Origin: Pelargonium cotyledonis
Taxonomy: Eukaryota > Streptophyta > Magnoliopsida > Geraniales > Geraniaceae
NCBI GenBank assembly: GCA_036897625.1
Contig: JAYMTA010000622.1
Coordinates: forward strand, 1 to 25,959
DNA length: 25,959 nucleotides
Direction: 5' to 3'
A program made the translations under genes and the position numbers. Positions 10,359-20,800 of this stretch are shown here, piece after piece. Position 1 is the first letter of the stretch, and each line of letters starts with the position of its first letter. A model generated the notes under the pieces. It saw nothing but the letters and a program-made list of their open reading frames with translations, was not told the DNA's origin and did not search any database.

Positions 10359-11373
10359 GTATACCAGTAGTTTTGGCCTATTTTTGTTATAAATTCTGCA
10401 GAAAATTTACAGATAATTTAAACTGGTGTATGATAGTGCGTAGCATTTTGAGCACCTTTGAGTTGAGCATCAATGCCCATGCCTGTGTTACCAAGGGTGC
10501 ATTTACTGAGAACAGTGTGGAAGGATGGACCTTGAGTTGTTTCTGGACTTGCATATTCTGCAATTATATCATCCTTGTTGCAAATCTGTGTTTTTTTCCA
10601 CCTTCAAGTTTGTAAAATTACCAAGGAAATCTATTACTGGTAATATTGTTTTGTCCAAATTCTTTCATAGGACCAAATTTGATTATGCCAATGTGTAAGT
10701 TCACAATTGTGGAATGTAAAATTTACTTTTTGGTGTTAAATATATCTAGCACATGGCAATTACCCTTTGATGTTCTTTCATTTCTTGTACTTGCCTCTAT
10801 ACCAGAGAACCGAATTTTTTTATCATCATCCAAGAAGTCCGTCGAATCTGACGTACAATTTGTGTCATCAAGTACAAAATTAACTTGCAGGGAAAGCATT
10901 ATATTGTTGGACAAGGCTGCAACATTGCAACTCAAAAACTGGATCTTGTTGAATGATGTGATGAGATCTCACTTTCTCTGAATGTTCTAGTAGCATTATA
11001 GTGCCATATCTATGCTGTAATTCAATAATAATATTATATGTGATGCAAAAAGAGGCTATATCCAAACATCACATACATGCAGGTGCTGAAGTTGTATAAT
11101 GTGAAGTGACTCATGTAGTAGACTTGCCCATTATATTATTTATTTGTTCATTTTCTTCATTTCAATTTTGTCTTTATATGGCTATGCATCATGATAAACT
11201 GAACTTTGGCAATAAAAAACTTATCTTTCTGATGGGAGATATGCTGGTTCAGTAAGCAAAATATTTCACTTTTGACATGCAAGAACTAGAATCTTCCAAG
11301 TTTTGTCATTACTTGTTATTTACTGAGAGAGCTATGTGGTTATGCCAGACTCCATGAGATGCATTCTCTTAGA

Positions 11374-11398
11374 TTTTTTTTTTTTTTTTTTTTTTTTT
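11374..11398. repeat. Poly-T tract
   Basis: An uninterrupted run of 25 T. It could be the A tail of an old minus-strand retroinsertion, but I could not find matching duplications or a tRNA-like head, so it is best called a simple repeat. Confidence 0.85.
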
Positions 11399-12367
11399 GG
11401 CAGAACCTTGTTTTTGTATGAAAATTAATAGAGAACAGAAGCATGCTGGCTTAGAGGGTGCCAAAAAGCCAATCACAGCAGCAAATAGAAGGCAATGTTG
11501 AAACTCTAAGGATGGTTGATGGTAAGTGAATGCATTTTAATTTACTTTGTTTTTGCTGCTGGTGAAGGATGTTTGATTGGGTGATTGTATATGTTATGGA
11601 AGTAGACATTGGCCAGTTGGGTTTAGGATATTTTTTAATAACAATGTGTAAAAGCCACAGATCTAGAAAGCAATATTGGCATATGGTAGTACACCCACTA
11701 GTCTCTTCTCTATTATTTTTGTTCACTTGTGATTTGGGAATAGTAGCTAATGGCTAGTACATAAATGCTTTTTGTACTTGAGAAGAAAGTGAAAGGTGAT
11801 CAATAATCTCTTAAGATGCAGATCAACATATTAAATAATCACACTTTGTGCACATATTTGCTTTTCTTGGTTTCAAAGTCGATGCTTTTTGAGTTATTTT
11901 CTGGAAACAACTTTGATGAGGAATCGCATTTTTGAGTGTAATCAATCATGTACCAAACTTTATTTATGTATAATTTACGTGGTAGATCATGTTTGTGTGC
12001 TTTCTTACGTGTTCATTAATAAATCTTTTTTTCTTAAAATCATTCTCTTTCAAGTTGCATTAGCATTAGCATTCATTTTGGCTTAGACTTATCTATCTTT
12101 TGGGGTCAGAACAATGATGGCTTCAGAGCATGGAATGGATGCTTGAGTTTAATTGCAGATTAGACTCCTTTTTATTCAACCGTTGGCTGCTTTCTGATAA
12201 AGAATCAAAGATTGAAGCTGATTGGTCCGATTTGACTTTCAAGAACTGCACATTCTGGTTAGAATACAACTCCTCCCTTACTTACCAACTTGCCCCAATG
12301 TTTCCTAAAAATAAATAGACTATGGAATTGTTCTCCTGAAGAAACCTAATACGAAATTCTCTTACAC

Positions 12368-12422
12368 TTGACTAGGATATTATTCATAGTACATGGATTA
12401 AGTAACTGAAAATCCTAGTCAA
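12368..12422. repeat. Short perfect inverted repeat
   Basis: The word ttgactaggat (12368-12378) and its reverse complement atcctagtcaa (12412-12422) enclose a 33-base spacer, giving a possible hairpin or the ends of a very small element. No target duplication was recognised. Confidence 0.5.
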
Positions 12423-13599
12423 ACAATACTACAAAAATTTTCCTAAACACATTTTCTTCTTCTTATTGTAAAGGAAAAAAAGAAGATTCTTTTATATAAT
12501 AAAGCCAAATGAATACGAAACCAGCAAAGAGAGGACTACAAAAAATCTTCAACTTGGCCTTCAGTACTTACATGTGATTATTAAACCCTTTAATCTCAGT
12601 TTCTTAACAAGTTGGACTAAGGCTTAAGTTCAGATCTATCTGGTGAAGGTGTCTACACATTTCAGTCTCTATCTGGGTTTTTTTATATTTATTATGCCTT
12701 TAGGTTTACTGATATGGGAACACAGAATATACTATTCTCCTCCTTTTAGTCAGTCTGGAATTCTATTTGCAGTCATGTTTTATTCAAGAAAACAGTATAT
12801 TGTGTGAGATGTCAAATATTTTTTATGAAATTAAGTTTAATGAGGAAGAATTAGGTGAGACTTGATATGAACCATAGGTTTTACTATTATAGAACAAGTG
12901 ATGGCCAATACATCTAAGGTACTATTATGAACAAAAATTCTAATCTAAACGCTACTTAAGTGACAATGAATTTCATACTATTCTGATATAATAAATAGAT
13001 TTCAGATTTGGTAAAATATGAGATGAAGTCTTTTTTCATCTAACTCCAGTCTTTGTTTAACTATTGACTTGCTGCAAAGGATTTGATTTAATTTGGGTTA
13101 ACCAACTTGAGAAACTTTGAAAGATCCAAGAAAGAGTTTTGCTTGATTTTACGTCTCCTAATGTACCGATAACATGGAATATAGCTCTACTAATTTTCCT
13201 CGGAAAGTTATGTTGGTTGATCTACATCAACCTTGAAACTCCTTTTTTTCTATTGGGTTTCTTTCCCATTCTCCCAGTCATTCAACTACCAAACTCCAAA
13301 CCATTGGAGGATATATCCTCATACCCGCCTCCATTAAACAATTGAAGGATCATTTGTTTAGCAAGTTTCTGGTAGAATGAATTAGCCATCTGAGACCACA
13401 AATTTATTATCTTTTTATGACTAATATGTGCAGTGCACTATGGAGGAAAATAATTTTCAAAGTCCCCAACTTGCAACTACACTGTAGTATATGCTAGACC
13501 CCATGGAACAAAAATTATCCTCTACAAGATAAGCTATTTTTTCTTGAGGTACAGAGAGAGATATATAAATATTGCACTATACTACCTTTTCTTTGGTCC

Positions 13600-13608
13600 A
13601 TATATAAG
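13600..13608 (+). promoter_or_regulatory. Probable TATA box of the MYB gene
   Basis: The sequence atatataag, within ccatatataagcc, is a good plant TATA element 200 bases before the MYB start codon. It predicts transcription from about 13630 and a leader of about 170 bases. A weaker alternative, atatataaat, lies at 13561-13570. Confidence 0.55.
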
Positions 13609-13799
13609 CCAAGTTGAAAAAATATCCGACAATAAACTATGTCCAACCAATCACACCTTGTGTTGGTGTGCATCATTTTTTCTTGAACCCTACCTCACCC
13701 ATCATCATATATACCTCCAACCATATTAGTTAATTAGCTAGTGCTCTCTGTCTCTCTTTGTGTATTGGTATTGTGAAGTTGAGCTTTGTCTGAGTGAAA

Positions 13800-14917
13800 A
13801 TGGGCAGGAAGTGCTCACATTGTGGAAACATTGGCCATAATTCAAGAACATGCACCAGCTACAGAGGAACTGCAGTTGGTGGACTCCGTCTCTTCGGGGT
13901 GCAGCTCGACATTTCTTCATCATCTATCTCCATGAAGAAGAGTTTTAGCGTGGATTGTCTGTCTTCTTCACCGTGTTCTTCGCTGTCTTCGTCACGAGCT
14001 TCCACTGATGACAATTCTGATAAGAACTCCATGGGTGGCTATCTCTCTGATGGTCTCTTGGGTCAAACCCAAGAGAGGAAGAAGGGTGAGTTTGGATTGA
14101 TTTCACATAGATTATTAGATTCTCTATCAACTATTCAAATGCCATTCCTTTTATAATGCTTATATATGTTATATGCTTATTGGATTTTCAGGAGTTCCAT
14201 GGACAGAAGAGGAGCACAAAACATTTTTAGTGGGGCTGGAGAAGCTAGGAAAGGGTGATTGGAGGGGGATCTCAAGAAAATATGTGACTACAAGAACTCC
14301 AACCCAAGTTGCGAGTCATGCTCAGAAGTACTTTCTCCGACAAGCATGCCTCAACAAGAAGAAGAGACGTTCGAGCCTCTTTGACATGGTACATACACAT
14401 ACATATATTTCCACTTCAAGTTCAGTTATAGTTCAACATTTGTAGGATGTATAGTAAGTACTAGGTATGGAATGTCAGCTGATTCTGGTCTTAAAAACAT
14501 TGACAGGTTGAGAAAAGAAACATGATGGCCAATCATGCCAACAGGTCTGAATCCAAGCATAGCGAGCCAATTCTCACTCAGTATCTGAACATGAAGAGCT
14601 CTAATTACCATGAGGTTCAATGCAATCATGTCACCTTACCTCAACTGGACCTTAATAGCTTCAAACAAGATATGGAGTCGGATAATCAAGAAACGGATGA
14701 TCAACAATCTCGTTTACCCGATGATCACTGTCATCCATCCATGCCTGCTTGGCTACGTGGAATGCTCGACACAAAGCTGAAACAACCAGTTGCAGCAGAA
14801 ACTACATCCCCAGATGCATCTCATGATCTAGAGCTCAAACTTGCTGCCCCTAGGAATATAGAAAATGATAAATTGCCTCCCAGGCCTCTCCTTATTGGAC
14901 CCATTAGTGTTATCTGA
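13800..14917 (+). CDS. MYB-related (1R, SHAQKYF class) transcriptional repressor, KUA1/MYBS3-like
   Basis: Three exons: 13800-14085, 14192-14388, 14507-14917; GT-AG borders, phase consistent, 297 residues. In order: CCHC zinc knuckle C-x2-C-x4-H-x4-C (Cys5, Cys8, His13, Cys18); the RLFGV motif (30-34) known in plant repressors; a Ser-rich stretch (37-75); one MYB repeat starting VPWTEEEH (97-104) with Trp99, Trp119 and Tyr142 as core aromatics and SHAQKYF at 137-143; a basic NKKKRRSS segment just after it; and LELKL (269-273), a textbook LxLxL EAR motif near the C-terminus. Family members bind TATCCA-type sites in the nucleus; KUA1/MYBH and MYBS3 repress genes in growth, sugar and cold responses. 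The length fits the family. The ATG was chosen because MGRKCSHCG is the conserved start. A possible polyadenylation signal, aataaa, lies at 15078-15083. Which subfamily member it is cannot be settled without a tree. Confidence 0.93.
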
Positions 14918-15609
14918 CATGTACTCAATCAAATATCATATAAGTAATCATTTTGACTTCATCCCCAGCTAATTATATACTACTATATATGTGGGTGTGC
15001 ATATAAAATATTGATGGTACCACTGAGTTAATTCATGTTATGTTATTGGTGTAATCAGACCCTTTTTGTTTTTGTCAAATAAACAAACCTAAACAGAAAA
15101 TGTATCAGTCAAAAAATGAAGTTTTCTTCATGGATGCTATTGTGTGTATATGTATGTGCCTGACTTCTTTAATTCTTGTCTTGCTCTGTTGTCGTATCGC
15201 GGAACAATCCTGTGAGAGATGAAAAAAATATGAGCATTTGTTCATCACTTCCATAAGTATTGAAAATTAACAATATCATTACCTAAACTAACCACTTTCT
15301 TTGTCTTCTCACCAGTGATTTATTGTATCTTCAACTGAATCATAAACTGTAAAAATGAAAAAGTACAAAGCTTTTGGAATTTTCTAAGGATTCAACAATG
15401 GCAGCTGTGAAAAAGGCTTATTTTGAGATCAATTTTCTTGTTCCTTCCCTGTAAAATAGGCTTCACAGTTTCTGTTTGGTCATAAACCAGATTGGTCAAT
15501 GAAATATATATGTGTCAAAAAACTTAGAAAGTGTCATGACTCTGTTTTCTTGGTCACCAAATAGTAGGAGTTCATCATCTGTAACAAACAGGATGATAAA
15601 TAAGTCAAA
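14918..15609 (+). other. MYB 3'UTR and downstream noncoding DNA
   Basis: The MYB 3'UTR probably runs to just past the aataaa at 15078-15083. The rest is AT-rich and has no open frame or repeat that I can support. Confidence 0.5.
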
Positions 15610-15624
15610 CTAAAAGCTTCTGCT
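15610..15624. repeat. Left target-site duplication of SINE 2
   Basis: The 15-base word ctaaaagcttctgct recurs exactly at 15724-15738, on the other side of a tRNA-like element. Confidence 0.85.
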
Positions 15625-15723
15625 TTTGTTATTTTTGATAAGCAAGCGTATCAACCGATGTTCGAACCTGAGACATTTGGAGGAGCAAAGACCTTAAGCC
15701 AATTGCTCCGATGATAGTTTGGT
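15625..15723 (-). mobile_element. Short tRNA-derived SINE, minus orientation (SINE 2)
   Basis: Read on the minus strand, this 99-bp element has an A box tggcttaagg (15692-15701) and a well-preserved B box ggttcgaac (15660-15668), correctly ordered and spaced for an RNA polymerase III internal promoter. It ends in an A-rich tail (minus-strand caaaaataacaaaa) and is bracketed by exact 15-bp target duplications. It is shorter than most plant SINEs and differs from the element at 466-629, so it may be a compact family or a truncated copy. It lies between the converging MYB and antiporter genes and should not disturb either. Confidence 0.82.
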
Positions 15724-15738
15724 CTAAAAGCTTCTGCT
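15724..15738. repeat. Right target-site duplication of SINE 2
   Basis: Exact copy of 15610-15624. Confidence 0.85.
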
Positions 15739-16315
15739 GATAGCCATTGTTATCGACTTTTACAATGTTAATTCCTAGTAAATTTGAATGTCCTTGTTTG
15801 AATTAAAAAAATCATCAATTTCATGCTAGTTGTAGCTAGTACTCCATTTTTGTGGGACCAAAAGCTTGGAGTGGAATATTATTTGGATCCCCCAGCTGAG
15901 GACAGGAAGCAAATATTGGACAAAACTCATGTGACTACAAAACTGACACATTGTTGAGCATTCAGACAGATATCATAAAGATAAGGAAAATAAGAGGAAG
16001 AAGAATATTGTCCACAAGCTAACACCTTCATGTTCTGTTCTGTTAATACCCATTTTGTCCACCAGATCAGACTAAAACTGGCATTTAAGTTTCTTGTAAA
16101 ATGATTAGGTAAAGCAAAACTAGAAAAAAAGCAATAAGTATGTTTGTGATTCTATGAGGTTGAAGAAATGACAATATATATGAAAGTACATGCATGTATA
16201 TGTGAAGGCTTATGGTTCACATATTTGGATCACTTTTGAGCTATAGTGACATTACAACCAACTAGGGTCCTTTAATCACTAGCTGTAACCATATACCATA
16301 TTATTGAATCACTCC

Positions 16316-16334
16316 AAAAAAAAAAAAAAAAAAA
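16316..16334. repeat. Poly-A tract
   Basis: Nineteen A in a row, preceded by cactcc. No flanking duplication was seen. Confidence 0.85.
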
Positions 16335-16543
16335 CACAATAAAACCATTTTTGTAATTGTATGCAATATATATCATGTGGAGGAAGGTGGTTTGTTTGTT
16401 AGTATCACACCTAGAAACTTCATTTATCATCTTCTTGTAATATGGTTTCTTTGTGCAGCATTATACAATACAAACACTATATATATAGTCCATATCTGTC
16501 TCTCTCCATCACCATCCTATCACTTTTTTTCATCACTTTTCTT

Positions 16544-16560
16544 TATATATATATATATAT
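16544..16560. repeat. TA dinucleotide repeat
   Basis: About eight TA units inside an AT-rich stretch; a simple microsatellite. Confidence 0.85.
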
Positions 16561-17727
16561 TTCCTCTGAATTCAAAAATTGAGCAATGAAATCAAGTCCA
16601 ATGGTTTGTGATTAACTTGTGAACTGGGGTAGGTTTTATGTGCAACAGCAACACAAAAGCATATTCTAATGGATATATGAAGAGATTGTTTAGGTAGGAG
16701 GAGCTGACAAAGCCAATATATAACTCTCTTTGACTTCAGTTAATTATCCCATATCTTAACCAAAAAAATCTTCAATTGACTTATCAAATATAACTACATA
16801 TGGCAGGACTGGAACTGTAAATAAAAACTCAAAAGTCATATAGATATAGGTGGTTGTTTGTTGGCAATGAAGGTGACAATTTCTTAAATTATATGTATAT
16901 GTTGAAACATGTGAGGGAAGGGAAGATGGGTCAACCTGAAATGCCACTAATTTTAGGACAAGACAACATGTTTCAATCATTTTTGTTTGTGGTAAAATGG
17001 ATAGATAAAAAAGAATGAAGATTAAGCAAGATTTGTCCACACAAAATCTGTGGAGATAAGAAACACACACAGCTTCAGCATCAGCATCAGCCAACTACTG
17101 TTCTGCAACCATCAAATCTGTATTTATTATAAACATGAGTTACTTTGAGCATTCAGCTGGAAATTGGAATGGTGGGCACAATGCAAATTGCTCCCCTTTT
17201 ACTTGATATTGATTGACTTGTCTAATTCATTCATCACCATCTTCCTCAACCTTTAGTTGTGTATTTTTCCAACAATACTGTTGGACTATATTCTGGTAAA
17301 ACATAGCAACTGTAATTACAAAGTAGAACAAATCAACAGACCCTGTCATGTTTTAATGTAATGAAAATGGGGAAAATAAATCACATATGGCCTGAACATC
17401 ATCTGATTAATGTAAAAATTGACAACTATCATCAAGACATCAATATATTTGTTTTACTTGTTAAAGGAAAGAACAAAATTATTAGGAAAAGAGAAAGAAA
17501 AAACTATTATACAAAATGGACACCATTTTACACAAAAATTAGACCATCTGGCCTGAATAAGAAATGTTACTATTTTGGCATATGGTGGATCATATTTACT
17601 GTTACTGTGTTCACCACATCTTGTTCATGCTTGGCAATATTTGTCCACTTTCACTTGAGCGGAGAAGTTTAATACCGAAAGTAGGCAGCGTAGGAAGAGA
17701 TTTGCAATGGAAAAACGAAAATTGCTC

Positions 17728-17749
17728 AGTCAGTCGGTCAGTCAGTCAA
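17728..17749. repeat. CAGT tetranucleotide repeat
   Basis: Five units of the CAGT/CGGT type with one interruption, located in what is probably the 3'UTR of the antiporter gene. Confidence 0.7.
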
Positions 17750-17846
17750 CCTCCTTTGCGCTCTTGTGCACCACCTGCCCTCCAGAGTACAACAGCATCA
17801 GGTAATGCTGAAATTTGCATTTTTCTGGTACATGTTTTATTTAATA

Positions 17847-20800
17847 TCATGAATCATGAGAGCCTTGTACGATCAAAGTAATACGCTTAGCACTGTCTGC
17901 GCGAAGGAGATCTCCTTTATATCCAATCTGGGTTCACAAATCATATTTTCAACATTCCTCAAAATGCTGGAGACTTTCTTGGCCATAATTTTAAGATTAG
18001 AGCAACACGGCTAAATCAGAGCATTACCTCACTTGAGCTATCAGGGACAAACCACCGCAATAGCACTCCAAGATGTACAACACCAGGAATCAGCTTGAAA
18101 AGCAAGGGTGTAGTCACCTGCAATACTTCTGTGTGAGATAGTACAGTATACTTGACTACAGAAAAAGAAAATACAAAAGCTGCAAAGCAAGTGACTGGTT
18201 TTAACCAGATCACCAACCACTGCCAAGTTGAATTTTATTAATGCCTTGCATGACAAATATTACCATATAGAAAGTACTGCAACATGTTATGAACTAGCGT
18301 ACCAGACTGAGAGCAGTTGTACCAAGCAGTAGTAGATACAATTTTCCCTGAAGAGTGACAAGTCATTCAGTAGTAGACGAGCTACAAGAAATCAATAAAG
18401 CAAACTTGCAACAATGTTGGGAGTTGAGACTCTAAAGCAAAAAATCAATATTTGGCAAAGGCTTAATTGATGGTTAAAAGCAACTGCTTTGTATTTTTTT
18501 CGTTGATGTTCATTATGCTCCTTGAACAAGTTTTAGTAATAAAGAGAGTACTTTTCAATCATTAACAACTCTATTAAAGTATTCAATGATACCAATAAAA
18601 CTAGTTAGCTCAGTTTAGGCAGGTTCCTCAGTTAAAAAAAACACAACTCATTCCTTTCATTTTCCTGATTTTTCATTACTTGTGCGCTCACTTAAAATCA
18701 CACTTCTTTTTAGACAGTAATTCTAATATGGGTGCACTTAACTGGGGAAAGAAAAAGATGCCACTCTCAACATGTACAGTTAAATAAGTTATACAATTGA
18801 AGCACTTACCTCAACTAGATGAAGATTAGAAGCACGACTGAGAAGAACAAAAGCGAATTCCCCAATTTGTGCAAGAGACATACCAACCTACGCATATGGA
18901 ATAACCTAAGGCCCCTCTGTCAATAAAATGAATGACATAACACGTCCAAATAGGAATATACCACCCATTTAGTGAAAATCTTACAAGAAGTGATGTCTTG
19001 TTGTTGTATCGAAATCCCTTGACAACACCCGCAACCACTATAGTTTTTATTACGATTACCAATAAAACGGCTGCCAGCAAGATATCAACGTGACTCCAAA
19101 GGAAATGAACATGTATTAACATCCCAATGCTGGCAAGAAAAAGTGCAGCAAAGAAGTTGCGGATGGGCTCAACCTAAAAGGCAACCCCAAATAAGAACCA
19201 TAATACATTTAAGGTTCTAAAGATTTTACAAGTACAAAATATGAATGCTAATAAGCTACAGAATATGTAAAGTTCAAACGAAATTCAAAAAATTATGAAA
19301 TACAGAAAAGAATGTTATGAGTTCACCAACCATATTTTGAAATTAATTAACAAAATTGGGTAGCAAAGTTGAAACAGATTGAATGGATTTCACTCAGTAA
19401 AGATTTACACTGTTTAAATTACAAAGTTGCCGCAAACATTAAATAGATAGATTTCAATTGTAACTGTGCAGTAGCTAAGTCAAAAAACCAAAATCAATAT
19501 CATAATAAATTTAATAGAGAATTTTTTATGTCCAACCAATGTTATAAATGGCACAAGGTGTGGCGCATGATCACCACCTTGGGCAACCCATAGCACTAGA
19601 TTGGACTAATTGTATCTTGAATTGAAACCAACTTTTTATGGAATTTTTATTCGAAGTAAAAACGGAACAGATAGTCATGCATTTTCAACAACAAAAAAAT
19701 TGTAATATATTCCTAATCTTTGATTCATGCAACATTCCTAATCTTTTTGGTGCTAGAAATAATATCCAGCATTCCCAACACTACATATCCTAATCTCCCA
19801 ACATGACATTCATGTGATGTGAGAGTAAGTATGTTTCCTTCTACAACGTTCCTTACAACAGCAAACTGAAATTCTCCCTTTAAATTATAAGGGTTAAAAG
19901 GTAGAATAGAATTCAGGACCTTCTAATGTGTGGAAAATAGCTTACAAAAATAATTCTTACTTGCTCAAGTGTATGTTGACCAAGGTCAGTCGTTGATATC
20001 ATCACCCCAGCAGCGAAGGATCCCAGTTCAAGGCTCAGACCGAGCTTATCACTACACTGAAAAGACACCAACAATCCATACCACATGGGTGTGTTAGTGT
20101 TGCTCTCAAATCTCAAGTGATTGGATTTAGTATAGAGGATAAACAGTTAAGGGAAGGGCAAATATAAATGCAATGGAATGAATATGAATGTCATAGGTCA
20201 TGCAAGAAATGAGAACAGGGAAAGGAGGCAAACCCATGCAACAAGTAAGCAGAATGCCACAGCCGCCAATTGATAAAGTTCATTAGTCTGCAAAGGCAAA
20301 ATTCATTCAAGAAAATGCGTCATCGTAAAGTATAGCACCAGAGCAGATAAACTATTCTTACCTGTGATGATAGGCTTATCATAAGCTTCAGGAACCATGG
20401 CACACATGTACGAGATATTATTGCCAAAATGGCCAAAAATGATAGCAACACCACCAACCTGGAATAAATTGATGTGAGATGATACACAATTCAAAGAAGA
20501 AATTAAGAAACTATGGGTTTTCTAGAAATGTAAAGACAGCATTTATGTTGCAGAAATGAAATTGCAATGGGAAACACTGTATAGCCTTGAGTAGTGCCAC
20601 ACTACAGCAAAACACCTAGAGTAAATTACATTATTGGCATATCAAAAAGTACATTACTTTAACATCCTAACTGATGGAGATCTTCATGCACCACAATTAC
20701 CAATATTCCCCAGGAAAAGAGAAAAGGACGATGATTTTCATTTAGAATTTTGAAAAACCACACTTTTACGGTACATTTATGTACAAACATCATATTTGCG

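Larger units (their letters stand above)
10359..13599. other. Intergenic region between LpxA and the MYB gene
   Basis: No gene is supported. The first part (to about 11216, where an AATAAA-like word lies at 11211) may be LpxA 3'UTR. Open frames at 10256-10615 and 10646-10981 are hydrophobic, lack similarity to known families and do not continue the LpxA frame; they are probably chance. The rest is AT-rich and includes a T tract at 11374-11398 and an 11-bp inverted repeat at 12368-12422. From about 12500 it probably serves as MYB promoter. Confidence 0.5.
15739..17846. other. Intergenic region between MYB and the antiporter
   Basis: No gene is supported. The stretch is AT-rich and contains an A tract (16316-16334), a TA run (16544-16560) and a CAGT-type simple repeat near the antiporter end. 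Open frames at 16377-16589, 16756-17094 (minus) and 17361-17672 are low-complexity or Lys/Ile-rich and match nothing I know. The last few hundred bases are probably the antiporter 3'UTR on the minus strand; an AATAAA-type word lies six bases after its stop (17836-17841). Confidence 0.5.

Noticed and set aside
10256-10981. Two adjacent + strand open frames of 119 and 111 codons after LpxA
   Set aside because: Different frames, hydrophobic low-complexity translations, no start context or family similarity; better explained as 3'UTR sequence.
15660-15701. Possible tRNA gene on the minus strand
   Set aside because: A and B boxes are present but I see no acceptor stem or full cloverleaf, and the flanking duplications show a SINE.
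17361-17672. 103-codon + strand frame between MYB and the antiporter
   Set aside because: Lys/Ile/Tyr-rich translation from AT-rich DNA, no similarity and no splice partners.
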